Source: Thermus filiformis
GTDB taxonomy: Bacteria > Deinococcota > Deinococci > Deinococcales > Thermaceae
Direction: 5' to 3'
Assembly: GCF_000771745.2 (NCBI RefSeq)
Contig: NZ_JPSL02000040.1
Location: 1-64,000, forward strand
DNA: 64,000 nt
In this document: piece after piece, positions 43,915 through 52,051 of the stretch
Position numbering within the stretch: position 1 is the first letter of the stretch
How the letters are laid out: each line of letters starts with the position of its first letter
Made by a program: the position numbers and the translations under genes
The notes under the pieces: model-generated
The model's database searches: none
Told to the model about the DNA's origin: nothing
Seen by the model: only the letters and a program-made list of their open reading frames with translations

Positions 43915-44214
43915 TCATTCCCGGATGTAGCGCCGGACGATGAGCTGAGAGAGGAAGAGGCCCACCCCGCCCCAGGCCACCTGGGGCTCCTGGCCCAGGA
44001 AGCCCATGAGGGCGGAGAAGACGGCCGCCGCCAGGAAGAAGGGCACGTACCTGGGGTTCACGGTGAGGCCCAGGACGAAGGCCACCAAAAACCCCGCCAC
44101 CCCCGGGGGCAGGCTCGCCCCCAGGGCGATGAAGAGGAGCATGAGGCCGATGGTGATGGCCCCCGCCACGTAGTAGGCCCCGGGGAAGGGCTCCTTGACC
44201 TTGGTCCGCGCCAT
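43915..44214 (-). CDS. Small membrane protein of unknown function
   Basis: A 99-residue protein with three hydrophobic segments (AGAITIGLMLLFIALGASL; VAGFLVAFVLGLTV; FFLAAAVFSALMGFL) and basic ends. It follows thrC by 9 nt. A TAGACT box, whose TAG is the thrC stop codon, lies 6 nt before its ATG, so it may have both read-through and its own leaderless expression. No family recognised. Confidence 0.55.
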   Translation of the reverse strand: MARTKVKEPFPGAYYVAGAITIGLMLLFIALGASLPPGVAGFLVAFVLGLTVNPRYVPFFLAAAVFSALMGFLGQEPQVAWGGVGLFLSQLIVRRYIRE

Positions 44215-44220
44215 GGGGCG

Positions 44221-44226
44221 AGTCTA
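44221..44226 (-). promoter_or_regulatory. -10 box (TAGACT) built on the thrC stop codon
   Basis: The TAG of thrC (44226-44224) plus the next three bases ACT form a TAGACT hexamer 6 nt before the ATG at 44214. Confidence 0.45.
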
Positions 44227-45279
44227 CACCAGGCCCGCGGCTTCCGCCACCGCCTCGAGGCGGGCGGGGACGGCCTCCCCCAGGCGGGCCACCCGCTCCG
44301 CTGTGCCGGGGTCCTTGAGGCCGTGCCCCGTGAGGGTGAGGACCACGGTGCTTCCCGGCTCGAGGCGCCCCTCCTTGAGGAGCTTCCAGACCCCCGCCAG
44401 GGCGGCGGCGCTCGCGGGCTCGCAGAAGATCCCCTCCTCCGCCGCCAAGTAGCGGTAGGCCTCCAGGATCTCCTCGTCCGTCACCGCCTCGATCAGGCCC
44501 CCCGACTCCTCCTTGGCCCGGACCGCCCCTTCCCAGGAGGCGGGGTTGCCGATGCGGATGGCGGTGGCCAGGGTCTCGGGCTTCTCCACCGGCCGGCCCA
44601 GGACCAGGGGGGCCGCCCCCGCCGCCTGGAAGCCCAGCATCCGGGGAAGCCTTTTGGCCTTGCCCAGGGCGTGGTACTCCTTGTAGCCCATCCAGTGGGC
44701 GGTGATGTTCCCCGCGTTCCCCACGGGGAGGGCGTGGTAGTGGGGGGCGTCGCCCAGCTCGTCCACCACCTCAAAGGCCAGGGTCTTCTGGCCCTGTAGC
44801 CGGTAGGGGTTGAGGGAGTTCACCAGGGCCACGGGGTAGCGCTCGGAAAGCTCCCGGGTGAGGCGGAGGGCCTGGTCAAAGTTCCCCTCCACCTGGACGA
44901 TCCGCGCCCCGTGGACCAGGCTCTGGGCCACCTTGCCCAGGGCCACGTACCCGGCCGGGAGGACCACGATGGCCCGGATCCCCGCTCGGGCCGCGTAGGC
45001 GGCGGCGCTGGCGGCGGTGTTCCCGGTGCTGGCGGCGGCCACCGCCTTCGCTCCGGCTTCCACCGCCTTGGAGACCGCGAGCGTCATCCCCCGGTCCTTG
45101 AAGCTCCCCGTGGGGTTCAGCCCCTCGTACTTGGCGTAGAGCCGCACCCCCAGGGCTCTCGCCTCCTCGGGGCCCTTCAGGGGCAGAAGGGGGGTGGAGC
45201 CCTCGAGGAGGCTCACCACCGGGGTCTTTTCCGAGACCGGCAGGTGGGCGCGGTAGCGCTCGATCAGGGGCAGGCGCAT
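44224..45279 (-). CDS. thrC: Threonine synthase
   Basis: A 351-residue PLP enzyme converting O-phosphohomoserine to threonine. The PLP lysine is in [18 protein letters not shown], the phosphate loop in [12 protein letters not shown] and the SAM-independent short-form pattern in [15 protein letters not shown]. Length fits the short bacterial form known from Thermus. It follows hom by 4 nt, and a TAGAAT box inside the hom 3' end lies 6 nt before its ATG. Confidence 0.95.
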   Translation of the reverse strand: MRLPLIERYRAHLPVSEKTPVVSLLEGSTPLLPLKGPEEARALGVRLYAKYEGLNPTGSFKDRGMTLAVSKAVEAGAKAVAAASTGNTAASAAAYAARAGIRAIVVLPAGYVALGKVAQSLVHGARIVQVEGNFDQALRLTRELSERYPVALVNSLNPYRLQGQKTLAFEVVDELGDAPHYHALPVGNAGNITAHWMGYKEYHALGKAKRLPRMLGFQAAGAAPLVLGRPVEKPETLATAIRIGNPASWEGAVRAKEESGGLIEAVTDEEILEAYRYLAAEEGIFCEPASAAALAGVWKLLKEGRLEPGSTVVLTLTGHGLKDPGTAERVARLGEAVPARLEAVAEAAGLV

Positions 45280-45283
45280 GGGC

Positions 45284-46282
45284 TCATTCTAAAGCGGAGA
45301 AGGGGCTTCCCTCGGCCCGGGGGAGCCGGGCCCGGGGGGCCGGGCGGTGGCCGGGGCCTCCCAGGAGGAGGCGGAAGAGGTCGGCCAGAAGGCCGCTCGC
45401 CGTGGCCCCGCCTCCGGCCCCGGGGCCGGTGACGAAGACCTCTCCCAGGGGCCTGGTCCGCACCCAGAGGGCGTTCCCGGGGGCCCGGGCCAGGGGGTGG
45501 TCCTGGGGGAGGCGCCTGGGGGCCACCACTGCCCGCCACTCCCCTCCTTCCCCGTAGAGGCTGGCCAAAAGGCGCACCCGCTCCCCCCGGACCCTTGCCT
45601 CCTTCAGGGCCTCGGGGGTGAGGCGAGCGATGCCCCGGGCCTCCACCCGGGCGAAGGGGAAGCCGGGGTCCACCAGGAGCCGGGCCAGGAGGGTGAGCTT
45701 GTGGGCGGCGTCTATTCCCTCCACGTCCAGGGTGGGGTCGGCCTCCGCGTAGCCCAGCCGCTGGGCCTCGGCCAAGGCCTCGGCGTAGGTCCGGCCCCCT
45801 TCCATCTCCTGGAGGATGTAGAGGGTGGTGCCGTTCAGGATGCCGTGGAGCTCCAGGACCTCGCTCCCCCGCAGGGTCTCCAGGAAGGAGAGGGCGGGGG
45901 TTCCGGCCATGACGCTTGCCTCGTGGTAGATGAGGCCCTTCTCGGCGAAGGGACGCAGGGCCTCCCAAGCCTCGGCCAGGAGGGCCTTGTTGGCGGTGAT
46001 GAGGGGGATGCCGGCCTCGAGGGCGGGGAGGACGAGCCGCAAGGGGGCCTCCACCCCGCCCAGGGCCTCCACCACCACATCGGCTTCCAAAAGGTCAAAG
46101 GGCTCCACCCGAAGGAGGTCCTGGGGGATGGCCCTAGGCTTCCCCTTGTCCCGCACCAAGACGCCCAAAAACCTCGGGGAAACCCCCAGGGCGTGAAGTT
46201 CCTCCAGACGCTCCTGGACCAGGGCGTAGAAGGCGCTCCCCACGGTGCCGCCGCCGAGGAGGGCGAGGGTCAAGGTCTCCAT
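45284..46282 (-). CDS. hom: Homoserine dehydrogenase (ACT-less form)
   Basis: A 332-residue homoserine dehydrogenase. NAD(P) motif: [14 protein letters not shown]; catalytic region: [45 protein letters not shown] with the conserved Lys. The C-terminal ACT regulatory domain of the ~430-residue form is missing, so direct threonine feedback control is unlikely. It heads the hom-thrC pathway from aspartate semialdehyde to threonine. TATAAT lies 7 nt before the ATG (leaderless). Confidence 0.94.
   Translation of the reverse strand: METLTLALLGGGTVGSAFYALVQERLEELHALGVSPRFLGVLVRDKGKPRAIPQDLLRVEPFDLLEADVVVEALGGVEAPLRLVLPALEAGIPLITANKALLAEAWEALRPFAEKGLIYHEASVMAGTPALSFLETLRGSEVLELHGILNGTTLYILQEMEGGRTYAEALAEAQRLGYAEADPTLDVEGIDAAHKLTLLARLLVDPGFPFARVEARGIARLTPEALKEARVRGERVRLLASLYGEGGEWRAVVAPRRLPQDHPLARAPGNALWVRTRPLGEVFVTGPGAGGGATASGLLADLFRLLLGGPGHRPAPRARLPRAEGSPFSALE
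45286..45291 (-). promoter_or_regulatory. -10 box (TAGAAT) of thrC inside the end of hom
   Basis: TAGAAT overlaps the last codons and TGA of hom and lies 6 nt before the thrC ATG at 45279. Confidence 0.45.
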
Positions 46283-46289
46283 GTGGGGG

Positions 46290-46295
46290 ATTATA
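46290..46295 (-). promoter_or_regulatory. -10 box (TATAAT) of the hom-thrC operon, leaderless
   Basis: Consensus TATAAT on the minus strand, 7 nt before the hom ATG. Confidence 0.65.
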
Positions 46296-46317
46296 CCTGC
46301 ATCCCTTGTGCTTTCTG

Positions 46318-46334
46318 GCTAAGCTCGCTAAGCT
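46318..46334 (+). promoter_or_regulatory. Direct-repeat operator candidate and -10 box of the toxin-antitoxin operon
   Basis: GCTAAGCT occurs twice (46318-46325 and 46327-46334) separated by one base. The second copy contains TAAGCT, a -10 box 6 nt before the antitoxin GTG. A repeat overlapping the promoter is what self-repression by antitoxin-toxin complexes would need. Confidence 0.5.
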
Positions 46335-46340
46335 AAGTCC

Positions 46341-46571
46341 GTGAAGACCTTCACCGTACACCAGGCCAAGACCCACCTCTCCCGCCTCCTAAAGGCCGTG
46401 GAGGAGGGGGAAGAGGTGGTGATCTTGAGGGGGAAAACTCCCGTGGCTAGGCTTGTCCCCTACCGCAAGGGGAAGCGCCCCTTGGGCTTTGTCCCAGGGA
46501 GGCTCCCCGAGAGCTTCTTTGAGCCCCTTCCCGAGGAGGAGCTCGCCCTGTGGGAAGGCGCTACCTCCTAG
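46341..46571 (+). CDS. Type II antitoxin (Phd/YefM-like)
   Basis: A 76-residue antitoxin. The N-terminus (FTVHQAKTHLSRLLKAVEEGEEVVILRGKTPVARLVP) has the Phd/YefM DNA-binding pattern HxAKxxLSxLL...GExVxIxRxGxPVARLVP. The C-terminus is acidic (FFEPLPEEELALWEG) and should wrap the toxin. It starts with GTG and overlaps the PIN toxin by 22 nt. A promoter with a direct repeat lies directly upstream. Confidence 0.82.
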   Translation: MKTFTVHQAKTHLSRLLKAVEEGEEVVILRGKTPVARLVPYRKGKRPLGFVPGRLPESFFEPLPEEELALWEGATS

Positions 46572-46942
46572 ACACCCACGTCCTCATCTGGGCCCTCACG
46601 GAACCCAAGCGGCTGAGCCTGAGGGTCCGGTCGCTTTTGGAGGACCCCGACACCCCCCTTCTCGTCTCCTCGGCCAGCGCTTGGGAGATGGCCACTAAGC
46701 ACCGCCTAGGAAAGCTTTCCGGCGCCGAGGCGGTTTTGGAGGGCCTGGAAGGCCACCTCTCCCGCCTGGGGGCTGAGGAGCTTCCCATAAGGCTTGCCCA
46801 CGCCCTCCTGGCGGGAAGGCTTCCCGGGGAGCACCGGGACCCCTTTGACCGCATCCTGGCCGCCCAGAGCCTGGTAGAAGGCCTCGTCCTCCTCACCACC
46901 GACCGCGCCTTCCGCACCTTTGGCGTGGAAACCCTATGGTGA
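46550..46942 (+). CDS. PIN-domain toxin (VapC-like ribonuclease)
   Basis: A 130-residue PIN-domain protein. The acidic metal-binding residues are visible: Asp in YLLDTHVLIWAL, Glu in SAWEMATKHRLG, Asp in HRDPFDRILAAQ and Asp in LLTTDRAF. VapC toxins cut RNA, often initiator tRNA or 23S rRNA; the target here is unknown. It is translationally coupled to the antitoxin. Its TGA (46940-46942) overlaps the queG start, so toxin, antitoxin and queG probably share a transcript. Confidence 0.87.
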   Translation: MGRRYLLDTHVLIWALTEPKRLSLRVRSLLEDPDTPLLVSSASAWEMATKHRLGKLSGAEAVLEGLEGHLSRLGAEELPIRLAHALLAGRLPGEHRDPFDRILAAQSLVEGLVLLTTDRAFRTFGVETLW

Positions 46943-48066
46943 AGGACCTCCTGGAGGAACGGGCGCGGGGGCTCGGCTTCCTCGTCGCCTGGGCCCCTTT
47001 GGCCCTCCCCGAGGAGGTGAAGGCGCGGTTTTTGGCCTGGCTCCGCTCGGGCCGGCACGCGGGGATGGCCTACCTGGCCCGCCACCCGGAGGTCCGCCTG
47101 GACCCCGCCCTGCGCTTTCCCGCCCGGAGCGCCCTTCTCCTCGCCGCCCCCCACGCCTACCCCGACCCCGGGAGGCCCCCCGGGGGGGTGCGGCTTGGCC
47201 GGGTGGCCCGGTACGCTTGGGCGCGGGACTACCACCTTCTCCTCGAGCCCCACCTCAGGGCCCTGGAGGAGGTAGCCCGCGGCCTGGGCCTCTGGGCCCG
47301 GGGGTACGTGGACCACGGCCCCCTCCCCGAGCGGAGCCTGGCCGCCCTGGCGGGGCTCGGCTTCATCGGCCGGAGCGGGATGCTCATCCGGGTGGGCGGG
47401 GGGAGTTACCTGAGCCTGGCCGTCCTCCTCACCGACCTCCCCCCGCCCCCGCCCGCCCCCGTCCCCGGCCGGTGCGGCCGGTGCGTCCGCTGCCTCGCCG
47501 CCTGCCCCACGAACGCCCTCCTGGGGGACGGCACCCTGGACGCCCGGCGCTGCGTGAGCTACTGGACGATTGAGCACCGGGGGGCCATCCCCTACCCCTT
47601 TTGGGACGGGGTGGGGGAGTGGTTGTTCGGGTGCGACCTCTGCCAGGAGGCTTGCCCCTGGAACCGGTTCGGCTCGGTCTGGACGGGCTTCCGCCCCGAG
47701 CCCGACCTCGCCCACCCCGACCTCCAGGACTTCTTCCAACTCTCCGGAAGGGCCTTTGGGAGGAAGTACGCGGGCACGGCCTTTCTTCGGCCGGGAAGGG
47801 CCCGGATGGCCCGGAACGCCCTCATCGTCCTGGCCAACCTGGGGGAGGGGCTCGGCCTGATCCGGCAGGGGCTTTCCGACCCCCACCCCCTGGTGCGGCT
47901 CACCGCCCTCCAGGCCGCCCACCGGGTGGGGCGGCCCGACTGGGGGCGGCGCCTCCTCCTGGACCCCGACCCCCGGGTGGCCCGGGAGGCCCGGCGGCTA
48001 TGGCGAGGGGAACCGCCCAGTCCGGTAGACCTCTTCCAAGACGAGGGGGAGGCCCCAGGCCCTTAG
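46936..48066 (+). CDS. queG: Epoxyqueuosine reductase
   Basis: A 376-residue QueG, cobalamin-dependent and carrying two 4Fe-4S clusters, that reduces epoxyqueuosine to queuosine in tRNA. The first cluster motif is CGRCVRCLAACPTNAL, the second GCDLCQEACPWNRF; YVDHGPLPERSLAALAGLGFIGRS is the family signature. The last ~90 residues have HEAT-like repeats. It starts 7 nt inside the end of the PIN toxin gene (ATGGTGA). Its 3' end overlaps a convergent metallophosphoesterase gene by 69 bp. Confidence 0.93.
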   Translation: MVKDLLEERARGLGFLVAWAPLALPEEVKARFLAWLRSGRHAGMAYLARHPEVRLDPALRFPARSALLLAAPHAYPDPGRPPGGVRLGRVARYAWARDYHLLLEPHLRALEEVARGLGLWARGYVDHGPLPERSLAALAGLGFIGRSGMLIRVGGGSYLSLAVLLTDLPPPPPAPVPGRCGRCVRCLAACPTNALLGDGTLDARRCVSYWTIEHRGAIPYPFWDGVGEWLFGCDLCQEACPWNRFGSVWTGFRPEPDLAHPDLQDFFQLSGRAFGRKYAGTAFLRPGRARMARNALIVLANLGEGLGLIRQGLSDPHPLVRLTALQAAHRVGRPDWGRRLLLDPDPRVAREARRLWRGEPPSPVDLFQDEGEAPGP

Positions 48067-48693
48067 GTCAAAGAGGAGGGGCCCCAGGTCGTAGGGGACC
48101 TTGCGGAAGCGGACCCGGTTCTCCGGCAGGTCCAGGACCATCACGTCCGCCCCGTGCTCCCCCCCCAGGGAGAGGCCCACCGAGCCCGGGTCGGCCACCA
48201 GCCCCACTTCCAGGTTCCGGCCTACGGGAAGGTGCCCCCCGCCCAGGAGGAGGGTCTGGGCCCGGTATTCCCGCAAGAGGGGCAGGAGGCGGTCCTTGGA
48301 CTCCAGGTCCGGCCGGGCCTCGGGGTTTCCCGGGAGGCCGTGGAAGGCCACGAGGCGCACCCCCTCGTAGGTGGAGCGGTGGCTCATGCGCAAACCCTCC
48401 AGGAACCGCAGATCCTCCTCCTTGAGCTGCTTCCGGGTGAAGGCCAGGGTCTCCTTGCCCACCCCTTCCGGAACGGGGAACTGGGGGTAGAGGACCCGCA
48501 GGTCCCACGCCCCCAGGATGGGGGAGAGGCCCTCCTTCCTGAGCCGCTTCAGCACCTGCCTGGGGTGGGGGCCGTAGCCCAGGGTGTCCCCCAGGACCAG
48601 GACCTCGTCCACCCCTTCTTCCCGGAGGGCCTCGAGGGCGGCCTCGAGGGCGGGCAGGTTGGCGTGGATGTCCGAGAGAATACCCAGGCGCAC
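47998..48693 (-). CDS. Calcineurin-like metallophosphoesterase
   Basis: A 231-residue phosphoesterase. Metal-binding motifs: ILSDIHANLPALEAAL (D-x-H), VLVLGDTLGYGPHP (GD), a GNHD-like GAWDLRV where the usual Asn-His are replaced, VAFHGLPGN (H) and LLGGGHLPVG in place of the usual GHTH. The changes in the GNHD and GHTH motifs suggest altered metal binding or reduced activity. GTG 48693 begins the conserved fold. It is divergent from lnt. Confidence 0.8.
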   Translation of the reverse strand: MRLGILSDIHANLPALEAALEALREEGVDEVLVLGDTLGYGPHPRQVLKRLRKEGLSPILGAWDLRVLYPQFPVPEGVGKETLAFTRKQLKEEDLRFLEGLRMSHRSTYEGVRLVAFHGLPGNPEARPDLESKDRLLPLLREYRAQTLLLGGGHLPVGRNLEVGLVADPGSVGLSLGGEHGADVMVLDLPENRVRFRKVPYDLGPLLFDLRAWGLPLVLEEVYRTGRFPSP

Positions 48694-48738
48694 GCCCGTA
48701 TTCTCGCACACCCTTCCCGGCGGCCCCGGTCGTTTGGG

Positions 48739-48744
48739 TATTTT
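48739..48744 (+). promoter_or_regulatory. -10 box (TATTTT) of lnt, leaderless
   Basis: TATTTT lies 6 nt before the GTG at 48751. Confidence 0.5.
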
Positions 48745-48750
48745 GTAGGG

Positions 48751-50091
48751 GTGCGGCCCTTCCTGCTGGGCCTGGCCCTGGCCCTCACCCTCCCCCCCTT
48801 TCCCTTCGGCCCCCTGGCCCCCCTGGTCCTCCTTCCCCTCCTAAGGGGCGGGTTCTGGACCGGGTTCTGGGCGGGGGTGGGGTTCTGGGCTCTCCACCTG
48901 ATTTGGCTCCCCCAGAGCTTCGGGGCCCTGTTCGGGCCCTGGGGGGTGGCCCCCTTCGTGCCCCTGGTCCTGGTCAAGGCCCTCTCCTTCGGCCTCCTCT
49001 TCGCCCTCACCCCCACGCCCCTGGCCCGGGTGGGGGGGTGGGTGGTCCTGGAGTGGCTCACGGAGCAGGGGGAGCTGGCCTTTCCCTGGGGGCTTTTGGG
49101 CTACGCCCTGGTGGAGGCGCCAGGGCGGGTTCTGGCCGCCTGGGGCGGGGTCTACCTCCTCTCCCTCCTGGTTCTCCTCCTGGCCCTGGCCCTGAGGGGG
49201 CCCCGCCTCCGCCCCTGGGCCCTGGCCCTCTGGGCCCTCCTCTGGCTCCTCCCCCTGCCCCGGGCCGGGGGCGACCGGGTGGCCCTCCTGGTCCAGGGGA
49301 ACGTCAACCCCCTGGAGAAGACCCTGGGGGACCTGGGGGAAGAGGTCTACCCCAGGCTCACCGCCAGGGGCCTGGCGGCGCACCCCGAGGCCGCCTTGGT
49401 GGTCTGGCCGGAGACGGCGGTGTGGCGCATCCCCGAGGGGGTGGAGGCCCTTCTTGCGGGCCGCCCCCTCCTCACCGGCCTGAACCTCTTCGGCCCCAAC
49501 CGGGCGGTGCTTTACCAGGAGGGGAGGATCCTCGCCCACTACGACAAGACCCGGCTCGTCCCCTTCGGGGAGCGCTTCCCCTTCCGGGCGGCCCTGGGGG
49601 GGGTGTATGGCTTTTTCTTCCGGGCCTTTGGCCTCGGGGAGCTTTGGGACCGCACCCCGGGGGAGGCGGTGCGCCCCTTGGGGCCGTATGGGGCCATGAT
49701 CTGCTACGAGTCCGTCTTCCCCTCGGTGGCCCGGGGGCTTGTCCGCCAGGGGGCCCAGGTCCTGGTCCTCCTCACCAACGACGCTTGGTTCGGTCCCTCC
49801 TTCGGGGGGCTCCAGCACTTCGCCATGGGGCGCCTGAGGGCGGTGGAGACGGGGCGCTGGCTCCTCAGGGCCGGGAACGACGGCGTCACCGCCAGCGTGG
49901 ACCCCTACGGCCGGGTGGTGGCCCGGATTCCCGCCCACACCGAGGGGTACCTGGCCGCCCCCTTCGCCTTCGGGAGCGGGAGGACCCCCTACCTCCTCCT
50001 GGGGGACCTGCCCGTCTTGGGGCTGGCGTTGACACTCTGGCTTCTCGGCCTTAGGCTGAAGATGCGTTTGCCGGGGTGGCGGAATCGGTAG
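48751..50091 (+). CDS. lnt: Apolipoprotein N-acyltransferase
   Basis: A 446-residue Lnt with about six N-terminal membrane segments (residues ~3-180), the nitrilase-like periplasmic domain and a last membrane helix (LLLGDLPVLGLALTLWLLG). The catalytic triad is seen as Glu (VVWPETAVW), Lys (ILAHYDKTRLVPFGE) and Cys (AMICYESVFP). It adds the third acyl chain to lipoproteins such as the ones at 298, 53125 and 54569. The last seven codons and the TAG lie inside the tRNA-Leu gene (22-nt overlap). The GTG start is supported by the TATTTT box. Confidence 0.92.
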   Translation: MRPFLLGLALALTLPPFPFGPLAPLVLLPLLRGGFWTGFWAGVGFWALHLIWLPQSFGALFGPWGVAPFVPLVLVKALSFGLLFALTPTPLARVGGWVVLEWLTEQGELAFPWGLLGYALVEAPGRVLAAWGGVYLLSLLVLLLALALRGPRLRPWALALWALLWLLPLPRAGGDRVALLVQGNVNPLEKTLGDLGEEVYPRLTARGLAAHPEAALVVWPETAVWRIPEGVEALLAGRPLLTGLNLFGPNRAVLYQEGRILAHYDKTRLVPFGERFPFRAALGGVYGFFFRAFGLGELWDRTPGEAVRPLGPYGAMICYESVFPSVARGLVRQGAQVLVLLTNDAWFGPSFGGLQHFAMGRLRAVETGRWLLRAGNDGVTASVDPYGRVVARIPAHTEGYLAAPFAFGSGRTPYLLLGDLPVLGLALTLWLLGLRLKMRLPGWRNR

Positions 50092-50156
50092 ACGCGGCAG
50101 ACTCAAAATCTGCTGTCCGCAAGGACGTGCGGGTTCGAGTCCCGCCCCCGGCACCA
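50070..50156 (+). tRNA. tRNA-Leu (anticodon CAA)
   Basis: An 87-nt class II tRNA: acceptor GCCGGGG / CCCCGGC, discriminator A and encoded CCA; anticodon arm GCAGA-CTCAAAA-TCTGC with anticodon CAA; long variable arm TGTCCGCAAGGACG; T arm GCGGG-TTCGAGT-CCCGC. Its first 22 nt overlap the end of lnt, whose stop codon is the TAG of the D loop. A terminator follows 3 nt after the CCA. Confidence 0.96.
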
Positions 50157-50159
50157 AGG

Positions 50160-50179
50160 GGCCCCAAGTGGGGCCTTTT
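50160..50179 (+). terminator. Terminator after tRNA-Leu
   Basis: 6-bp stem GGCCCC / GGGGCC with loop AAGT, followed by TTTTCGCCTTTT. Confidence 0.8.
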
Positions 50180-50211
50180 CGCCTTTTCTGCCCCCTTCGT
50201 GAGATGCCTTC

Positions 50212-50244
50212 CCTGGCGGAAGGGCTTTGGGCCGCTCCGCCAGG
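50212..50244 (-). terminator. Hairpin after the alpha-glucosidase gene
   Basis: CCTGGCGGA pairs with TCCGCCAGG around a 15-nt loop, about 55 nt after the glucosidase stop on the minus strand. No T-run follows, so its role as terminator is uncertain. Confidence 0.35.
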
Positions 50245-50298
50245 GCGCGAAGGTGGGCGGCGATCCGGAGCCGCTACACCCGTCTGGCTGTGACCCTT

Positions 50299-51885
50299 CT
50301 AGCCAAGACGCACCACCACCCCCTCGTCGGGCCGCAGGGCGAGGTCCTCTTTCGCCTCCTCCTCCCGGTCCAGGTGGGTGGAGAGGGCCACCCGGCCCCT
50401 TCGAGGAAGCTCCAGGCGCTTCTCCTTGTCCGTGAGGTTCAAAGCCACCAGCCACCCCTCCCCCCGGAGGTAGGCGTAGACCCCCCCTTCCGCCCGGTAG
50501 GTGCGGTAGGCCCCGTAGAGGAGTTCCGGGTCCTTCCTCAAGGCGATGAGGCGGCGCACCAGGTGGAGCATGGAGCGGGGGTCCTTCTCCTGGGCGGCCA
50601 CGTTGCGCGTCCGCCAGTCGGGGTTCAGGGGAAGCCAGGGCTCCCGGGTGGAAAACCCTGCATGCGGGGAGTCGTCCCAGGGCATGGGGGTGCGGCAGGG
50701 GTCGCGCCCCGGGGGGAGGCCGTGCTCCCCCTTGCGCCCCCGCTGCCGGAGGGCGGCGGGGTCCTGGACCTTTTCCGGCGGGATTTCCCCGTTCGGCAGG
50801 GCGAGCTCGTCCCCGTAGTACCAGGTAGGGGTGCCCCTTAGGGTGAAGAGGAGCATGGCCGCCACCCGGGCCTGGGCCTCCCCCAACCGGGAGGCCAGGC
50901 GGGGCTGGTCGTGGTTGCCCAGGACCCAGTTGGGCCAGTCCCAGCGGGTGAGGAGGCTCTCGTACTCCTCCACGATGCGGGCCAGGTTCTCGGGCCGCCA
51001 GTCGGGAAGGCCTCGGAAGATGAGGTGGAAGTTGAAGGGGAGGTGGCAGCCCGCCTGGTAGTAGCGGACGAGCTGGGGGAAGGGGAGGTAGATCTCCCCC
51101 ACCATGACCCGCTCCCGCCCGGGCTCGCTGAACTCGTCCAGGACCTGGCGCATCTCCCGCACGTAGGCGTGGGTCTCGGGCTGGTCCTCCATGTGGAGGT
51201 GGAGGTGCCGCCCCCGGTCCCACATCCCGGGGCGCCAGTCGGGGTTGCCGGGCTCGTCCCTAAGGAGGAGGTCCTCGGCGAGGAGCCAGAGGGTGTCCAC
51301 CCGGAACCCGTCCACCCCGCGCCGGAGCCAGAAGCGCATGACCTCCTTGATGGCCTCCCGCACCTCGGGGTTGCGCCAGTTGAGGTCGGGCTGCTCGGGG
51401 AGGAACTGGTGGAGGTAGTACTGGCCCGTCTTCTCGTCCAGGGTCCAGGCGGGGCCGCCGAAGAAGCTCTGCCAGTTGTTGGGGGGGCCGCCATGGGGGG
51501 CGGGGTCGGCCCAGACGTACCAGTCCCGCTTAGGGCTTTCCCGGGAGGCGCGGGCCTCGAGGAACCAGGGGTGCTGGTCCGAGGTGTGGTTCGGCACCAG
51601 GTCCACGAGGACCCTTAGCCCCAGGGCGTGGGCCTCCTGGAGGAGCCGGTCAAAGTCCTCCAGGGTGCCGAACAGGGGGTCCACGTCGCAGTAGTCGGAC
51701 ACGTCATAACCGAAGTCCCGCATGGGGCTTTTGTAAAAGGGGGAGAGCCAAAGGGCGTCCACCCCCAGCCCCTTGAGGTAGGGAAGCCTCCGCCGGACCC
51801 CCTCGAGGTCCCCCACCCCGTCCCCGTTGGTGTCCTGGAAGCTCCGGGGGTAGACCTGGTAGATGACCGCCTCTTTCCACCACAT
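50299..51885 (-). CDS. GH13 alpha-glucosidase (oligo-1,6-glucosidase-like)
   Basis: A 528-residue intracellular GH13 enzyme of the alpha-glucosidase/trehalose-active group. Conserved regions: DLVPNHTS (I), GFRVDTLWLL (II, Asp nucleophile), MVGEIYLPF (III, acid/base Glu) and LGNHDQPRLASR (IV). The N-terminus WWKEAVIYQVYPRSFQDTNGDGVGDL is typical. Similar Thermus enzymes cleave maltose, isomaltose or trehalose; linkage choice cannot be fixed from these motifs. A TAAACT box lies 6 nt before the ATG. Confidence 0.92.
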   Translation of the reverse strand: MWWKEAVIYQVYPRSFQDTNGDGVGDLEGVRRRLPYLKGLGVDALWLSPFYKSPMRDFGYDVSDYCDVDPLFGTLEDFDRLLQEAHALGLRVLVDLVPNHTSDQHPWFLEARASRESPKRDWYVWADPAPHGGPPNNWQSFFGGPAWTLDEKTGQYYLHQFLPEQPDLNWRNPEVREAIKEVMRFWLRRGVDGFRVDTLWLLAEDLLLRDEPGNPDWRPGMWDRGRHLHLHMEDQPETHAYVREMRQVLDEFSEPGRERVMVGEIYLPFPQLVRYYQAGCHLPFNFHLIFRGLPDWRPENLARIVEEYESLLTRWDWPNWVLGNHDQPRLASRLGEAQARVAAMLLFTLRGTPTWYYGDELALPNGEIPPEKVQDPAALRQRGRKGEHGLPPGRDPCRTPMPWDDSPHAGFSTREPWLPLNPDWRTRNVAAQEKDPRSMLHLVRRLIALRKDPELLYGAYRTYRAEGGVYAYLRGEGWLVALNLTDKEKRLELPRRGRVALSTHLDREEEAKEDLALRPDEGVVVRLG

Positions 51886-51891
51886 GGCGCC

Positions 51892-51897
51892 AGTTTA
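51892..51897 (-). promoter_or_regulatory. -10 box (TAAACT) of the alpha-glucosidase gene, leaderless
   Basis: TAAACT on the minus strand, 6 nt before the ATG at 51885. Confidence 0.55.
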
Positions 51898-52000
51898 GCA
51901 TGGAAGCGCTACCTCACCCTTGGGGTGGGCTTTTCCACGTCTTCGTAGCTGCCCCACCCTGGTAGGGCGTTTTCCAAAGGCCTCAGCAGGCCGGAAAGGC

Positions 52001-52046
52001 TTCACCCGGGCCCCTATCCTGGCTGGCGCCAGGATAGGGTGGTAAA
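52001..52046 (-). repeat. Stop-adjacent palindromic repeat, copy 4
   Basis: On the minus strand, 5 nt after the TAG of the aldo/keto reductase gene: TTTTACCACCC, stem TATCCTGGC / GCCAGGATA with loop GCCA, then GGGGCCCGGGTGAA. The loop differs from the other copies and the stem is one pair longer. Confidence 0.8.
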
Positions 52047-52051
52047 AGGCG

